Program-made: the position numbers and the translations under genes | The notes under the pieces: generated by a model | The model's database searches: none | Seen by the model: only the letters and a program-made list of their open reading frames with translations | Told to the model about the DNA's origin: nothing | NCBI GenBank assembly: GCA_016859345.1 | Contig: CM029121.1 | Coordinates: 3,644,329 to 3,708,328, forward strand | Direction: 5' to 3' | Source: Istiophorus platypterus | Lineage: Eukaryota > Chordata > Actinopteri > Istiophoriformes > Istiophoridae | Length of the DNA: 64,000 bases | Part shown: positions 48,903 to 61,795 of the stretch, piece after piece | Layout: each line of letters starts with the position of its first letter | Numbering within the stretch: position 1 is the first letter of the stretch

Positions 48903-51430
48903 TTATATTAAGCTACAACATTAAAACTGGTATATGGCTTTTTGCTGTAGCTGGAAGTGACACAGAGAAAAGTGGTGGCAGTTGACCAAAACAGTAAAGT
49001 TCTGGGCCATGAAACAAAAACAAAAAGCTAAAAGACATTGACATAGACACTAAAATGCTGAACTGCTTAATGTTATAGTGTGTCCATGTCCATAGTTATC
49101 TCTGATTTTCCAAGTTGAACTGAATACATACCAAACAAAAAACTTTTGGGGGATTTTTTTCAAAGTTTTCTCAATCAAGCTGCAATCACAGTACAAGAGG
49201 CAGACATTAGGTAGATTTTTTCATTTAGGTTTTATTATATTGTTTTTTTGGTTGTTTTTTTTGGGTGATGGCAAGATTTGCCTATTTCACACCAAAAACT
49301 TAATTGTATAAAATACAACCATAATTCCCTCAGAGTTGTCATAAGCACTGAAATAGTATTAAATACCATGAACACCTGTTTGTGACAAAACATTTCCATT
49401 AAAACTTTTTTCAAGTATTTCAAGCTGTAAAATTTTAACCATCTCATTAATGCCATCTACTTGCACACGCATGCGATACATGCCTCTCCGTTCTAAGAGC
49501 TCCCTTCAGATCACAGCAGCAGGGTACTAAAGGATAAGCCTTTTTATGCCACTTAATTCCTACAGGGCTATTCCTCTCTTCAGCTCACAGGTGTGGGAGG
49601 ATTTTGCATAATTGAAAAATTACAATAATCGGTTGAAAGATGAACAAAATTATCCCACTGCTCTGACTGCTCCTACTGATAGAGGAAGAAAAATACTTAT
49701 CGGCTGATTCCACTCACTAATAACTTGATCGTTTCATTTTTGATTGTTGTCTCATTTTAACCTTTTAAATGTAACTTAGGTGCAGATATAGTTTGAGTCA
49801 TCTAATCATTACACAGAATCTATTTCCTTCATGTTGAAAAGCTCTTATTCTCTCAGCCATACTGACTCTGCATGACTTCAGTTAATCTTTTTGTGGAAAT
49901 GAGTGTAGCAGAGCCTATCCAATTTTAACAATAATGGACCAAAAAAATTACAGAGACTGCATCATATACCAAATTCTGCCTGCCTGTAAGCATCATCATC
50001 CCCCCTAAAGTCAACTCCATCCACCCTTGAACAATCTCCACCTCTCTGCTTTCTCAACCTCATTGCGTGGCAACAGCGGCGTCCCAGGGAGTCTCACTTA
50101 CACTTACTGGGAGAGCCTTGAGTAAGCCAGCACTGAGAAAACTAGTCTGGGTCCAACTAAAAGGGGTCCAGCTCCGAGATGCAGCAATAGTGGACAAGAA
50201 ATTTCCTTCTTCTGTGTGTGATAAGAGTTGATGTTGGATAGTGTTCTGACTTATTTGTTTTAGCTTCTAGAGAAGTTGATCATTCCCCTAGTTTTCCGCC
50301 ACTTTCTCTTTAATCCTAATCACTTCACTTCCCTATCACCAAATTAAGCAATATATTCATTTTTTTCATTCAAAGATTAAGTTTGATCATTCATTTGATA
50401 CTCACTCTTATGTTGTCATTTAAAATGCCTCATTTATTCAATTACTTATAGACATTTAGCTACACTAGATATCCTCCATTATAGACAAGTCGTGGTCTTG
50501 TGTATTTCTTCAAAGCAGAGACAGAGACCCCAAGAGATGCCGAGAGCTTATTAGGAAAGCTTACTGCTCCTGAGTATTAAACTGATACATTTTTAAAATC
50601 TGTTTTCCTTAAATAGAAGGTGGTTTGTGTGCTCAAAATATGATAAAAGTATTGTAACTGTTTATCGCTAAACAAAACCATTTTTGTACACATGAAAAAA
50701 AAATAAATAAGACATTACCATTAAAAATACCTCCAGTATACCATGTTAAGACAACAATAACACAAAGAGGACCTTAAAGATGTTTTGAAAATATCACGAA
50801 CTACATGGTAAATTATTTGTTAACATGCCTTAGACAGTTGGTGATCATTTATAATCATCATCTTTTGTTAGCACTATCACTTTACAAATGGCCAATGTCT
50901 AGAGAAGTCTTCTGACTGAGATGTCAACTTTTCAAAATAAACAATGCAGACATGATTAATGTGTGTGGGAACTGACCCACTTTTTTTAGAACTAGTTTAA
51001 TATGATATGGTATATTCTGGCTTTAAAACTGAGCCAGCTACAGCCTCTGTAAGACAGTAATGTTGGGCAATATCAATAAGAGACAGCTGGTCAATTGAAT
51101 AATAAACAGAACAAAGTGACGGTTTAAGTGACGTAACATAACATTAATCTAGCAGCTCATTCGTTTAACCCAAATAATAAATGATGGACTCATATAACCT
51201 AATTTCTCATTTCAATTCAGTTTAGTTCAGTTTTTTATGGACTGCAAAATCATAACAGAGGTTATCTCAGAGAACTTTTCATTTAAGGCATGTGTAGACC
51301 GGCAATTGAGGAAACAGTGAAAGTAATCCTAACTGGAGGAGAAAGAGGGCTTTAACCTTCCACAAGCTAACCTAAGGGAATGCCTAGGTAGACTGCAGAA
51401 AGTAGGAAACCTCAGAGCTTGAAGCAAGAA
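48903..51430. other. non-coding stretch within intron 8
   Basis: AT-rich, no open frame of note and no repeat recognised. Confidence 0.5.
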
Positions 51431-52119
51431 GGAGAGAGTAAGATCCTCATTCTATGAGGATGCCTTCAGATTTGTGAAAGGAATCTTCACAAAGGAAAAG
51501 AGCAGGTGACTTAAGTTGCCAAAGATGGAATTTGAGAGGAGGGTGATACCTCCAGACAAGACCCCGGTTGGACAATAGTCCCCAAGATGAAGTGTGGTCA
51601 AGAAAGCTGTGAACAAGGCATGAGAAGCTTCAGCTCCAGGACAAAAAAAGTACCATACAGGCTGTACAAAAATGCTCCAAATATCTATGGTTCCTATAGA
51701 GGGTAATGTATCTCTCATGGAAGAAGCAAACCATCCCAAAAGAATGGCTAAGAGCAGGGGGAGTAGTAATTCTCAAGGAAAAGATACTTCAAACATTGGC
51801 AAACTCCAAAAGTCAATCTCCTGAATACTGAAGGTAAGATTTTCTTTCCCATGTTGCTTAAAGGATGACTACCTTTCTGAAACAGAACAACTGGATTGAA
51901 ACATCAGTACAGAAAGCTCGTATACCAGGGTGTTTGGGATGCTTTGAAGATACAAGCATGAAAGAGCATAAACCCAGTCTGCAAAAATGTAAAGAAGAGA
52001 TCTATATGTCTTATTCCTGGACCTAGCCAATGCAGGCAGCCTTCAAGTTCTTTCATGTGCCAAGGACCATCACAAACCTGGTTAGAAACTACTCCAAGAC
52101 AATTCTCCTTTCAACAACA

Positions 52120-53245
52120 GAGTACATGACATTATGGGAACCATTGGAAGTGGGAATAATGGCAAGGTGCTCCATCTCCATACCAATCATGCCACATTAA
52201 CAAACATCCATTCCAAAGGTGGAGCTGCCAGTCAAGAACTTAGTTCATTCATAAGAAGTGGCTTGGACCCCCACATTGCTTCAGCAATTTTGGCTTGTAT
52301 GGACACAGTGCTCTGGAAGTGCCTGTCTCTCTCCAGCCTCACAGAGGAGTACAAATGCAACAAAGTAAGACTGGACATGAACCTGACCGAGTCTCATGAC
52401 ACTATATCACGAATGGCTGCTCCCAGGTAAATGGGAGAAAGTTGACCCCCGTCTGATGCTGTAAAGCTAGCAAAATCTGCTCTCAGACACGGTGACATCA
52501 TGAGATAGGTGCAGCAGGGAAGAGGTGGGTTTGGACTGAGGGCAAATCATCCCAAATGTCGTAGGGCTACATCCTGGCAGAGAAGAAAGCTGGTGATTGC
52601 TGAGGTATGGCAGCAAGAGGAGGCAGAGGGATGCATAAGGGCAGTCTCACAGTCCAAATAGGGCCAATAGACTAGCTGGAAAAACTTGAAGCATCTTAAG
52701 CTCACCTGGAGGGATCTTAAAGAGATGGGATGTAATCAGCATCATCATCAGCAAAGCCATCTACAATGTTCTTTCCCAACCCAAGAACTTACACCAGTGG
52801 GTTGTAGAAGATCCATCATTTTCTCTCTGCAAAACCCCAGCAACATTAATGCACATTCTCACCAACTGCAAAACCAGTCTTTCCCAAGGCCACTACACCT
52901 GTAGGCAGAACCAGGTTTTACGAAAATTGACGATTTCTCTTGAAGGAAGCAGATCTATCACCAACACCCAAATTCTCAAACACCATCCCTTTCATATGAA
53001 CAGGACAACTTTCAGTAAAGCCATCGGCAAGAACTGATTTGACTGTCCAGATCACTGCCTGGGACTGGAAAATGCAGGTTGATCTAAATGAAAAGTTAAT
53101 TTACCAGCCAGAAACCATCACAAATAATCTCAGGCCGGACATGTTCTTGTGGTTAACCTTGCAGAAGTCCATTTACATTGTAAAATTTACTGTGCCATGG
53201 GAGGCAGCAGTTGATAATATAGCAAAATACATCATAAAGTTCTAA
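52120..53245 (+). pseudogene. decayed LINE-like element, C-terminal part with endonuclease-like motif
   Basis: The plus strand reads, with frame changes, LTEEYKCNKVRLDMNLTES (52335-52400), AKSALRHGDIM, LTWRDLKEMG, SLCKTPATLMHILTNCKTSL (about 52820-52880), QNQVLRKLTISLE, DWKMQVDLNEKLIY, and LRPDMFLW with TVPWE (53129-53205). I know this chain from multicopy unnamed proteins of fish and invertebrates that form the C-terminal part of a non-LTR-type element. The CxxC...H...C segment looks like a zinc knuckle and RPDxxxW...ExTVPWE like a PD-(D/E)xK nuclease motif; here the expected Glu before TVPWE is Lys. Several stops show it is dead. The stretch from 51430 may belong to it but I could not read it. 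Confidence 0.7.
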
Positions 53246-53402
53246 GATTTTGCATTTCCAAAATTCTAATTTTTCTTGTTTTTTATGGCACTGAGTGTAG
53301 ATTGACAAGGTAAAAACTGAATTTAAATGATTTTAGTTAAAGGCCACAAAACAAAACGTGAAAAAAGTGAAGGGGTCTGAATACTTTCTGAATTCACTGT
53401 AC
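53246..53402. mobile_element. Tc1-like terminal repeat
   Basis: gtgaaggggtctgaatactt followed by tctgaattcactgta matches the terminus at 18.5-18.6 kb in the same orientation, with the related leader (ggcactgagtgtagattgac) before it. It directly follows the LINE-like remnant. No transposase is attached. Confidence 0.75.
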
Positions 53403-53684
53403 AGTGCATGTACAGTGCATCTCATTAAGAAGAGAGCCTACAATAGCTGCCTAGTCTTACTAGTCAGCTGGTAAATCAGCAGTACAAATGAAATGGATAA
53501 AAATATCTGTTAATGGTGCTGCAATGATTGGAGCTGCTATTTTTAAAAAAAATTTAGCCAAACCATCTGACCCAGCTGGGTCCAATGAGAGCAATTCCTT
53601 AAGACCTCTCTTTAGGAAAAGGGTTGGAGGAAAAATCTGTGAAAGGCTTCCTTAGATGACACAAAATAAAGAAAATAGAGGATT

Positions 53685-54107
53685 ATGAAAAAAACGGCCA
53701 TAAGATTGGTCACCAGAACTTTATCTGCTTTATCTTTTTACCCTGGAAATTTATTTTCCAACTGCCTCACTGTTTTCCAAAATAAGATTAGAACCCCTAC
53801 GTATGAATTTCTAAAAGAAGTAGTTGGATTTCATCATCGTACTGCTTGTACTAATTTGATGAAATGCAAGTCAGTCAACCAAGGATCCAGTTCAGCATGC
53901 TTTGCTCTAAGCAGAATTTTTTTTGCAGCAACAGCACTGCCAAATCATAAGAAAGCCATGAACTGTTATGATTCTTTTATCCATAATTTATTTATCAAGG
54001 TATGCTTGTTAATAACTACAGTAAAGCAGTCTTTACGCAAATTCATAACAGGAATCAGGCTAACCCTACCCCAGTCCACCTCAGCCAGGTCATGCAAAAA
54101 GGCTTGA
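53685..54107 (+). other. unexplained 140-codon open frame in intron 8
   Basis: An uninterrupted frame, MKKTAIRLVTRTLSALSFYP onward, in moderately AT-rich DNA. It has a Cys/Phe-rich middle and a basic end (SARSCKKA), but no family was recognised. No splice pair links it to galnt18 and it would not fit between exons 8 and 9. A transposon fragment or chance are the likely explanations. Confidence 0.2.
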
Positions 54108-56769
54108 TTATTAAGATTTTTGAGAACTTTGAGAACTCTCTTTTCCCGAATCTGTCCAAGTAATTTGATGGAATGACCTTTACAAACACACCGGATGCTA
54201 CAAGTGTGATGAGTTAGTAAAAATCACATTGGGTGGTATAGCCTCATTGGCTAATTTAGGACAGGATAAGTTATAATTTGAAGGAAATTCAAGGAATCAA
54301 ATTGTGTAATAAAACAAGCCTGGATTGCATAAAAGGTGGCACAGCATTGGTCAATGCCATTAGGGTAGAAACAGGGGCTGAAGGACAGTGGTAGCTTCAG
54401 CTACTGTTAACGAGAAAGTGTTTGATAACTAAGTGTTAGGACCCATAATTCAGACTGTTTAGGAATTAACTAAAGCAACAGAGCACTGAAGATGATTATC
54501 ATAAAACTGAGATTCTTCCACCCCTAAAAAGTCTGTCTTGCCAGAAAAGAATTTGATCAGACAGGTATTACTTTAGGCACGACAAAGAGGCAGAAGCGAG
54601 AGAAATCTGAAGCGTTGTTTTTTAAACTTGAACTCATGCACATATGGTAACAATGTCATCTTAAAAAGTAGTTTTTTGGTATCCCATGATAACAGGAGCC
54701 ATCCGGAAAAGTTTGCATTTAACGTAGTATCCACTAAACAGCTAGCTAGAACAATTTTTGTAGGTTTGGCCATCAGCACCATTGGTTATGATAGAAATGT
54801 ACTTGCCAGATGTCTAAGTTTGGGGATCTGGTAATAAGGCAATATAACTAAAATGAAACCAATGAGGCTTTTAGAAAATAGAGCCAAGTTGAAATGAACC
54901 AGAATCTTCCTTTAAAACATGCCTTGAACACCTTTTCCTATAAATGATTGAGGGAATAAGGGTAAACTGAGTTATATTGATCGTCATGTGTTGATTTCTA
55001 TGTGTAAGACAATGAGTCTAATATATATAAATTTCCTGTGAAATATAGCCAAAATTGAATGAGTAACATGTGAAAAAAAACCCCGACAGATTCTTTGCCT
55101 CTTTAAAATATATCTCTACAGCTGCTAAAAAGGTAAAGGTTAATGAGGAATGCTTGTATGACTTTCTTTTGGCAAGCAGTAATTAGCCTGCAGTGGTCCC
55201 ATTTGTCTTCACTTTCGCCACTCATCTAGAGCTGTGTAGTGCACTACTCTATCATAACAGAGTAATTAATAATGTGGAGCTAGAGAAGGAAAGATATATA
55301 GAGGGGAGGAAGAGAGGTGCAGGGAGATAGTGACAGAAAGACATACATATATATCTATATAAGAGGTATAGACAAATACTAAGACAATGTAACCAGGGTT
55401 TCAGCGTATTGTGAAATATTTGCTGAGACATATAACATTAACAACTCGAAAAGTTTATGCAGGATCTTGTAACATTTTACTACTGATATACGGTTATTTT
55501 ATAAATTGCTGGACTGGAGCGTCTATCCTTACTACACTTCACAAATTCGCCAGTTCATTTAAAGGAGTCCTCATTCCTAGAACTAAAACAGTCTCCTTCC
55601 AAGAACAATTAGTATGTCTCTGTTAGGAATCAAAGGGGCCCTCTAATTAACTGGGTAATGAAATGCTGGCCTGCAAAACAACAAAATGCATATAAGACCT
55701 TTCTATAAAAATGTGAATGTGGATTATTCGCTTGCAATACTCAAGATGTCCAGTATAGCAGCGTCTGTCAGGGCCTCTCCAGTGACCACAGGGCAAAAGC
55801 AATAGTTGTGTTTCCTCAGAAGTCCACCTCAAAGATAGCTGGAAAATATCACATAAGTAAGTGAGGTTCACAAATGGCATTTAGAGGCTTACGCTGCCCC
55901 AAGTGCAACTATCTGAGCAATTTTTTTAGTTAAATAATAAACACTACATTGTTCTTTAAGAAGTAGAGCTTTGCCATCTAAAACAAAATATTTCTTTGGC
56001 ATTTAGTTTAAAACAGCATAAACCATGTGCGCTTACTTCTCATCAAAAGTCTGCTTAGAATGGTGGCAAATTGGCGATTAGCTTGACTTGCCTACATGCT
56101 TAGCTAAGCTAAACTGGGTAAACAGCTTGGTCCAAACTGGAAAAAAACAACCAAACAAAAGGCCTGTTTTTAGCAGCTTGCTTAGCCCTTTCCTTCTTCC
56201 TCTGGTTTTTATTATAACGTAAGCCTCTGATAAAGCTCCTAACTAAATCTACAGAAATTAGATTGATATCAATGTTTTCACCTCACTTTCAGAAAGAAAG
56301 CTATGAAGGATATTTCCAAAAATGCTGAACATATTCCTTCAGAAATCTAAGCAAAGCTATGATCTAGTTACTTTTCACTCACTGACACAAAAAAAAAGAA
56401 AATGGAACTGGAAACCGCAGACATTTTATTGATCGATTCTTCTTTTCCATGTTTTTGTGATAAAATTTATAAAGCCTCAGCAGCTTTTTTGAAAAATAGA
56501 AGGCTGCTGAGCTCTGACAGCCTGAAATTTTATTAAGTGAGGAGAGCAGGTTGTTTAATAATGCTGAAAATTTAATGACAAAGTGCGTTTGCGACAAAGG
56601 TGTCCTGTTTTCTTTTTTTTGTACATGTTCTACCATCAGTAGTTATATGTTCACCTGTTAAAATCTATCTATATAGAGTTTTATCATTGCAGCTACATCA
56701 AATAACCTTTTCAGAACTGAATACATGCTCTTCCTGCTCTTTTATAGTATCTCGCTCTCATTTTTTCAG

Positions 56770-56865
56770 TTGAAGAACAGTCTAAGAGACAACCTTTGTT
56801 TGGACCAAGGACCTGACACTGACAATGTTCCCATCATGTATCTCTGTCATGGTATGACAGCACAG
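56770..56865 (+). CDS. galnt18: galnt18 exon 9: start of the ricin-type lectin domain
   Basis: 96 bases, phase 0 on both sides; acceptor cattttttcag, donor GTCAGT. It reads LKNSLRDNLCLDQGPDTD, then NVPIMYLCHGMTAQ. The CLD of the first ricin-type repeat lies at about 56797-56805 and the paired Cys of LCHG follows, so this is the alpha repeat of the domain that binds existing GalNAc in other family members. The rest of the lectin domain (expected exons 10-11, ending with the QxW repeats) was not seen between 56866 and 64000 and should lie beyond the window. Confidence 0.96.
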
Positions 56866-59800
56866 GTCAGTGGGCTCTTACTCATTCTGTTGTATTCTGT
56901 TCTGTTCTGTTTGTCAAACACAGAACAGTCCCTCCTTATTCTCTGCACAACAAAGAGGCTTTGTAAGACTCAACTTCATACAGTATGTTGTCCTAGTTTT
57001 AAACATCTTTCCACAAAAATATTATAATATTATGAACACAATTATCAAGTCTTTTTGTTGTTGTTTGTGTGCATGCTTGCTTTTTTTGGTCACTTGCAAG
57101 CAGCAAAACAAGCTGGATACAACACACTGACATACTATCACTAGACTTTTATTATCAGTTTAAATGAAAAGTTGCCTATTTATGCATCTGGACAGAGTGT
57201 TGCAAACACATTAGCATGTGTTTGTGTCTACCTGATGATTGTGGTCAAATCAGTCCCTGCTTTTAGCTCTGTTTTGGTCTCAACAATCTACTAAAAACTA
57301 CCGGCTATTTAGCTGCTAAATGCTCAACTACAGTTAGTCTGATTGTTGCTTGGTCCTGGGCAGGTAGATTACAGTTTTTTTGGCTGAAAATAGGCTGTCT
57401 GCTGCTGAAAATAATGTTGATAAGAGCAGAATTGTGTGCTAGAAATCCAAAACAATGCGCAAAAAGATACTAAAATGCTTTCTAGAGCTAAAAGGAACCT
57501 CATGAAGTACTTCTCTTCAGCTTAATAGCAATAAGCAACTACTTTCATGTTACACATTTTCATTTGATCCATTGTTTAGGTAAAAGTATAGGTTAGTGCA
57601 GCTTTAAACATTCTAAGGCCAAGAGGAAATTGCAATGTTGATGAAATATAGTAGTTTTTAGAAAATCTGATGACTCTCTGAATACAAGAGCATCAGTAAT
57701 GCTGAGCCATGTGGATCTGTAATTTACATAAATAAAAGGTCACATTTCCACAGTCAGTATGATGGTTAATTAAAGCTAAGACCTAAGAAAGATTCTGGCA
57801 AAGGTCAGGTGAAAATATCACAATGCCATAATAATGCTGTTTTGTCATTTGATGTTTTGGTTGTAGAGTTAAACTTTTTAGCGTTTGCTGCTGAAATATG
57901 TAGAAGTCACTGAGGCCAATCAACAACTCTGTCAGCCCACTCTGTGTTTAAGGTCATTTAATTTAAGGGGCAGTAAAGGCACTTATAACATATTTAATGG
58001 AGGCAATGAAAACACTTTAAAGGTGTGAATGGGTATTTCCACCTTTAACCACTTTGAAATCTTTTTTTGCTTGACATACATAATATCCAGGCTGCCATAA
58101 AGAGGTCTCTATAATCAGAACTGGACTCCAATATGTGTCGAGCCTGGCGTTTAGAAGAGCTTTCCGAGGACACTCCAAACCTCCCGTCCATTGTCATTAA
58201 AGTTAATAGGTTTTACTGGTGCCTCGATGTCAAAAACATTTAAGTTTCTATCTGGGTCACATTCAGCTATACAGCATCAGCTGCTGAAACAGGTGTGTCA
58301 GCATTTTGCTGTGTCTCTCCTGTTTTTTCGTCTTTCACATTCTCTCCTGGAGACAGCATCATCAGCAAGTGCTGATATAGAAATTGAGTTTTATTATTAA
58401 TTTCTTTTTCTCCCTCACTGACCTCATTTATTTGTTTATTTATTCAAACACAAGAAATGGAAATGGGCAAAGCCATCATACAAAGGTGCTGAACTTATTC
58501 TCTTCACTATAAAAAGCCCAATTCTTAGCTAGTTTTGCCTACACTGGGTGGAAAGCTTAAGAGCCACTTCGTGTTTTGTTTTCAAATGCATAACATGAAT
58601 TTTGCTCAGTTCAACTGATAATAGGACAGGAACATAGCAGGTAAATACTGTATATTCAGCCTCTGGCAAAGAAGGCTGCCCTCATTTAAAGCATAAGTGC
58701 CCAAAGTGAGGCCTTTGGGCCAATTTTATTGGCCTCCACTGGGAACCAGAATTATGTACTCTTATTCATTTGGCTTAAATGATGCTAATTTGCTAAAATT
58801 CTGAGAGGTTGTGTTTTAAAACTCATTTTTAAGCCACAAACAAGTTCAAAGCTGCTCACGTGCCTCTCTAGTTAGTGTTTGTGAACAGATTTAGCCGTAT
58901 TAGAGATATTGTGATGTATTAAAGGCAGTGCAAATGAACAGGTAATTTATTTGCTCATATCTATAGAGAAATATAAGTTTACCAGAAAGAAAAATGACCT
59001 CTTGCAAAGCATAACTTATCCACTGTGCTGTAACATGTCTCAAGATAACACGGGTAGTAAAAGAATATCAGTACACAGTACAGAATCAGCAAGAGAGACT
59101 AATCAAAAATTCCAGGTACTTGAACTTTAAGAGTCCATGGCACATGCATTAAACTGCACATAAAATGAAACAAGAGTTGTTATCTATCCTGTATCTGCTG
59201 CAGTAATCCTACAAAGTTTAAAGAATGTTATTACAAAATGGATAAATCCATAATCTTTGCTGTTAATTAATATTCTCACACAGATTCAAACACTCAAAAT
59301 AAACAATGCCAAACCCATTTCTAACTATCAAAACTGGGCTGATTTCGGACTTACTGGTAGATGCTAAAGAGATGCTTTAAGAGACATCTAAGGAAGGAGG
59401 ACAAAAAGCTGCAGGAACCATTTCATAGCCAACATGAAAGACTCAAATATTCCTCTGGTCCTCTATCATGACTTTATCGCTTTTATTCTTTTTCCATAAT
59501 TCATGTGGGGTATCTTTTGTAATGCTATTGCCTCCAGTCCTCCATATCCATTATTTTATTCTGATTCACCCAGTCCTTTTGATTATTATTCTTTTTTCTG
59601 AACAGAATCACTCCATTTGTATGTCCAACAGCATGAATGGATATGGCTCTGAATACTTGCTGAAGTTTTTTATATCAATGATGCATAGCATTATTCAGTT
59701 TGACTAAGATGAAGGAGGGAAGCATTATTCAGTGGAGGATGAGATAAAGAGAGTAAGACAGATACATAGAGAAAGAGATAGAGACACTCTCAACAGACTA

Positions 59801-61746
59801 AGAGTGAGAGCGATCTCACTGTAGGTTATCCATGGTCAAGTATTCAGTGATGCATTTCTTCACATATGCCAGTAAATGGCCACTATCATCGGCATGACAT
59901 TAGCTTTATTGTAAAGAAAAACCTAAAAGTACTGGTGATGATTACATGTTACACAGACCTGTTTTTTGTTTTTTCATAGGGGTTTCGCAAGCTCTAATCT
60001 CCCACTTGGTGTCCAGAATTCTGCAAATGTGCCAAAATAGGTGCAAAACACTAAAGGTTTTATGTTACAGGTGATATATTGACAATGCATATATTATGTA
60101 TATGGAGATGGGAGATAAGTATTTAAATATTAGACACCTGCTGCTGTTAGTTAAAATTGCAATACAACATTAGAAAAAATACTCAATTACAAATAACAGT
60201 CCTCCGCTCAAATCATTATTCAATAAAAGTACATGAGAATTATTGGTACTATATTTTTTCCATGCATTAAAACTAAAAGCATGCATTACGCATATGGCCG
60301 CCCTCATAGTGTTGTATTGTTATATTTATGTTGTAGGCTTATTATTACAGATGAATTAACATTAATAAGCATTTTTATGTTGTAACTGACTGGTTCCCAA
60401 CCAGGGGGTCAAATTCTGAGGTGACCTCAGGGACGTCACAACATAAATCCCATGGGTCACAAGATTAAGAATTAAGAAAAACACATAAAACACGTCACAT
60501 CATTCTACAGGTTTGCAATTGGGTGATGGCTGAGATTAGGACGGACTTGAATATACAAGTATTTAACAAGCTAAATCTGTCTGTTACGCTTCTTAGAACA
60601 GTTATTTTCATTTATGAACTGAGGAGCAACATTAACAGATTTTTCCATCACATAAATGAGGGATGGAAACTGACAGTGAAAATAATAAAACCCTTAGGTA
60701 GTGCTAGTGTCTGAATGGCAAAAGCATCAGAGTTTTTTGGTCACTCCCAAGAGTTCTATGCAGGATATGACTTATAGTTTATTGGGCCAATACAGAGAGA
60801 ATCCTTGTATTGGAGCAATTGTCCATTTACCTTGATTACCAAACTCTGTAAAACTAAGAAGAAATTATCTGCATTTTGATAAGAAAGAATTTATTCCAGA
60901 CCCCATTTCTATATCACATTTGGTTATTTAAAAAAATTGTTTGGGTGTTGAATCAGGGGCTAATTTCAGGCTAATGCAGGAAATGTGAAAAATAAGTATT
61001 TGACAGAATCATAAGAAATTGTAGTCGAAATTAAACTGAGAATATTGGTTTCAATAAATTCTGAAAATTAGACCTTTGAGGCTTTATGCAGGGATACAAT
61101 TCATTAGTGTGTGTATTCGTGTGAAATAAGAAAAACATTTCTCTTATTTTTATCTTTGTGAGGACATATTTGACTATTATGCAGAGTGAGAGTCTTGAGG
61201 CTTCACTTCTTCATGGAGCTATTTTAGGTTTTTAAAGTTTAAGGCATGTCATGCTAATATCCTGTTAAAGATTAGAATTATAGATTAAATGTAGTGAACA
61301 AGAGCTCTTGCAAATATAGTGATAAAATGTGTGAGAGCATGCAGTGACGTGCCTCTGTGTAGGTGAATGCACTGGTTTCTAGCAAAAATTACCAGGGTAT
61401 TGAATTTGTAAGTTCAGGCCGAAATGAAAAAGCAGCAGGAAATCCTGTAGTAGAATTTGATGTTTGTAAGTGGCTGGGAAAAAACAGCCAGGCCTGGATA
61501 AAGAGCAACCAAGTTGTGATTAAAGATTAAACTTTGGAACACAGCCTTGCCTTGGGGAATGGAAAAAGCTTTTCTCCAACTGTAACTTTTCTTACTTAGA
61601 AGCCTTTAGAAGACACTGATTTATCATTTTTGGGAAATTTGGTAGTGTATTAATGATTTAAAAAGTCTTTTATTTTTTCACTAGGGAGAAAGTTTTGTAC
61701 AAAGAAAGCTCAAACCAACTTTTGACAGATAGTGTCTGTGTGTGTG

Positions 61747-61795
<49 letters not shown>

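Larger units (their letters stand above)
46962..56769 (+). other. galnt18: intron 8 of galnt18 (9.8 kb)
   Basis: The first 2 kb is stacked transposon remnants, 51.4-53.4 kb a decayed LINE-like element and a Tc1 terminus. 48.9-51.4 kb holds nothing I recognise. 53.4-56.7 kb has a 140-codon frame (listed separately) and otherwise nothing I recognise. Confidence 0.9.
22462..56865 (+). other. galnt18: galnt18 gene, partial: internal exons 2-9 of a polypeptide GalNAc-transferase
   Basis: This is the span of eight coding exons that join in frame into about 431 residues. The protein family transfers GalNAc from UDP-GalNAc to Ser/Thr at the start of mucin-type O-glycosylation, as a type II membrane protein of the secretory pathway. 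The order seen is stem end, GT-A fold with DxH and the Gal/GalNAc-T motif, then the first lectin repeat. The match to vertebrate GALNT18 is close across all exons and clearly better than to GALNT8, 9 or 17; I could not decide between fish a and b paralogues. Introns 2-8 measure 174, 1804, 10200, 5912, 4306, 905 and 9808 bases. Human GALNT18 is about 607 residues, so the membrane anchor (exon 1) and most of the lectin domain are missing here. Members of this Y-type subgroup are reported to have weak or no activity in vitro, so the enzyme role is inferred from family. Confidence 0.95.
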
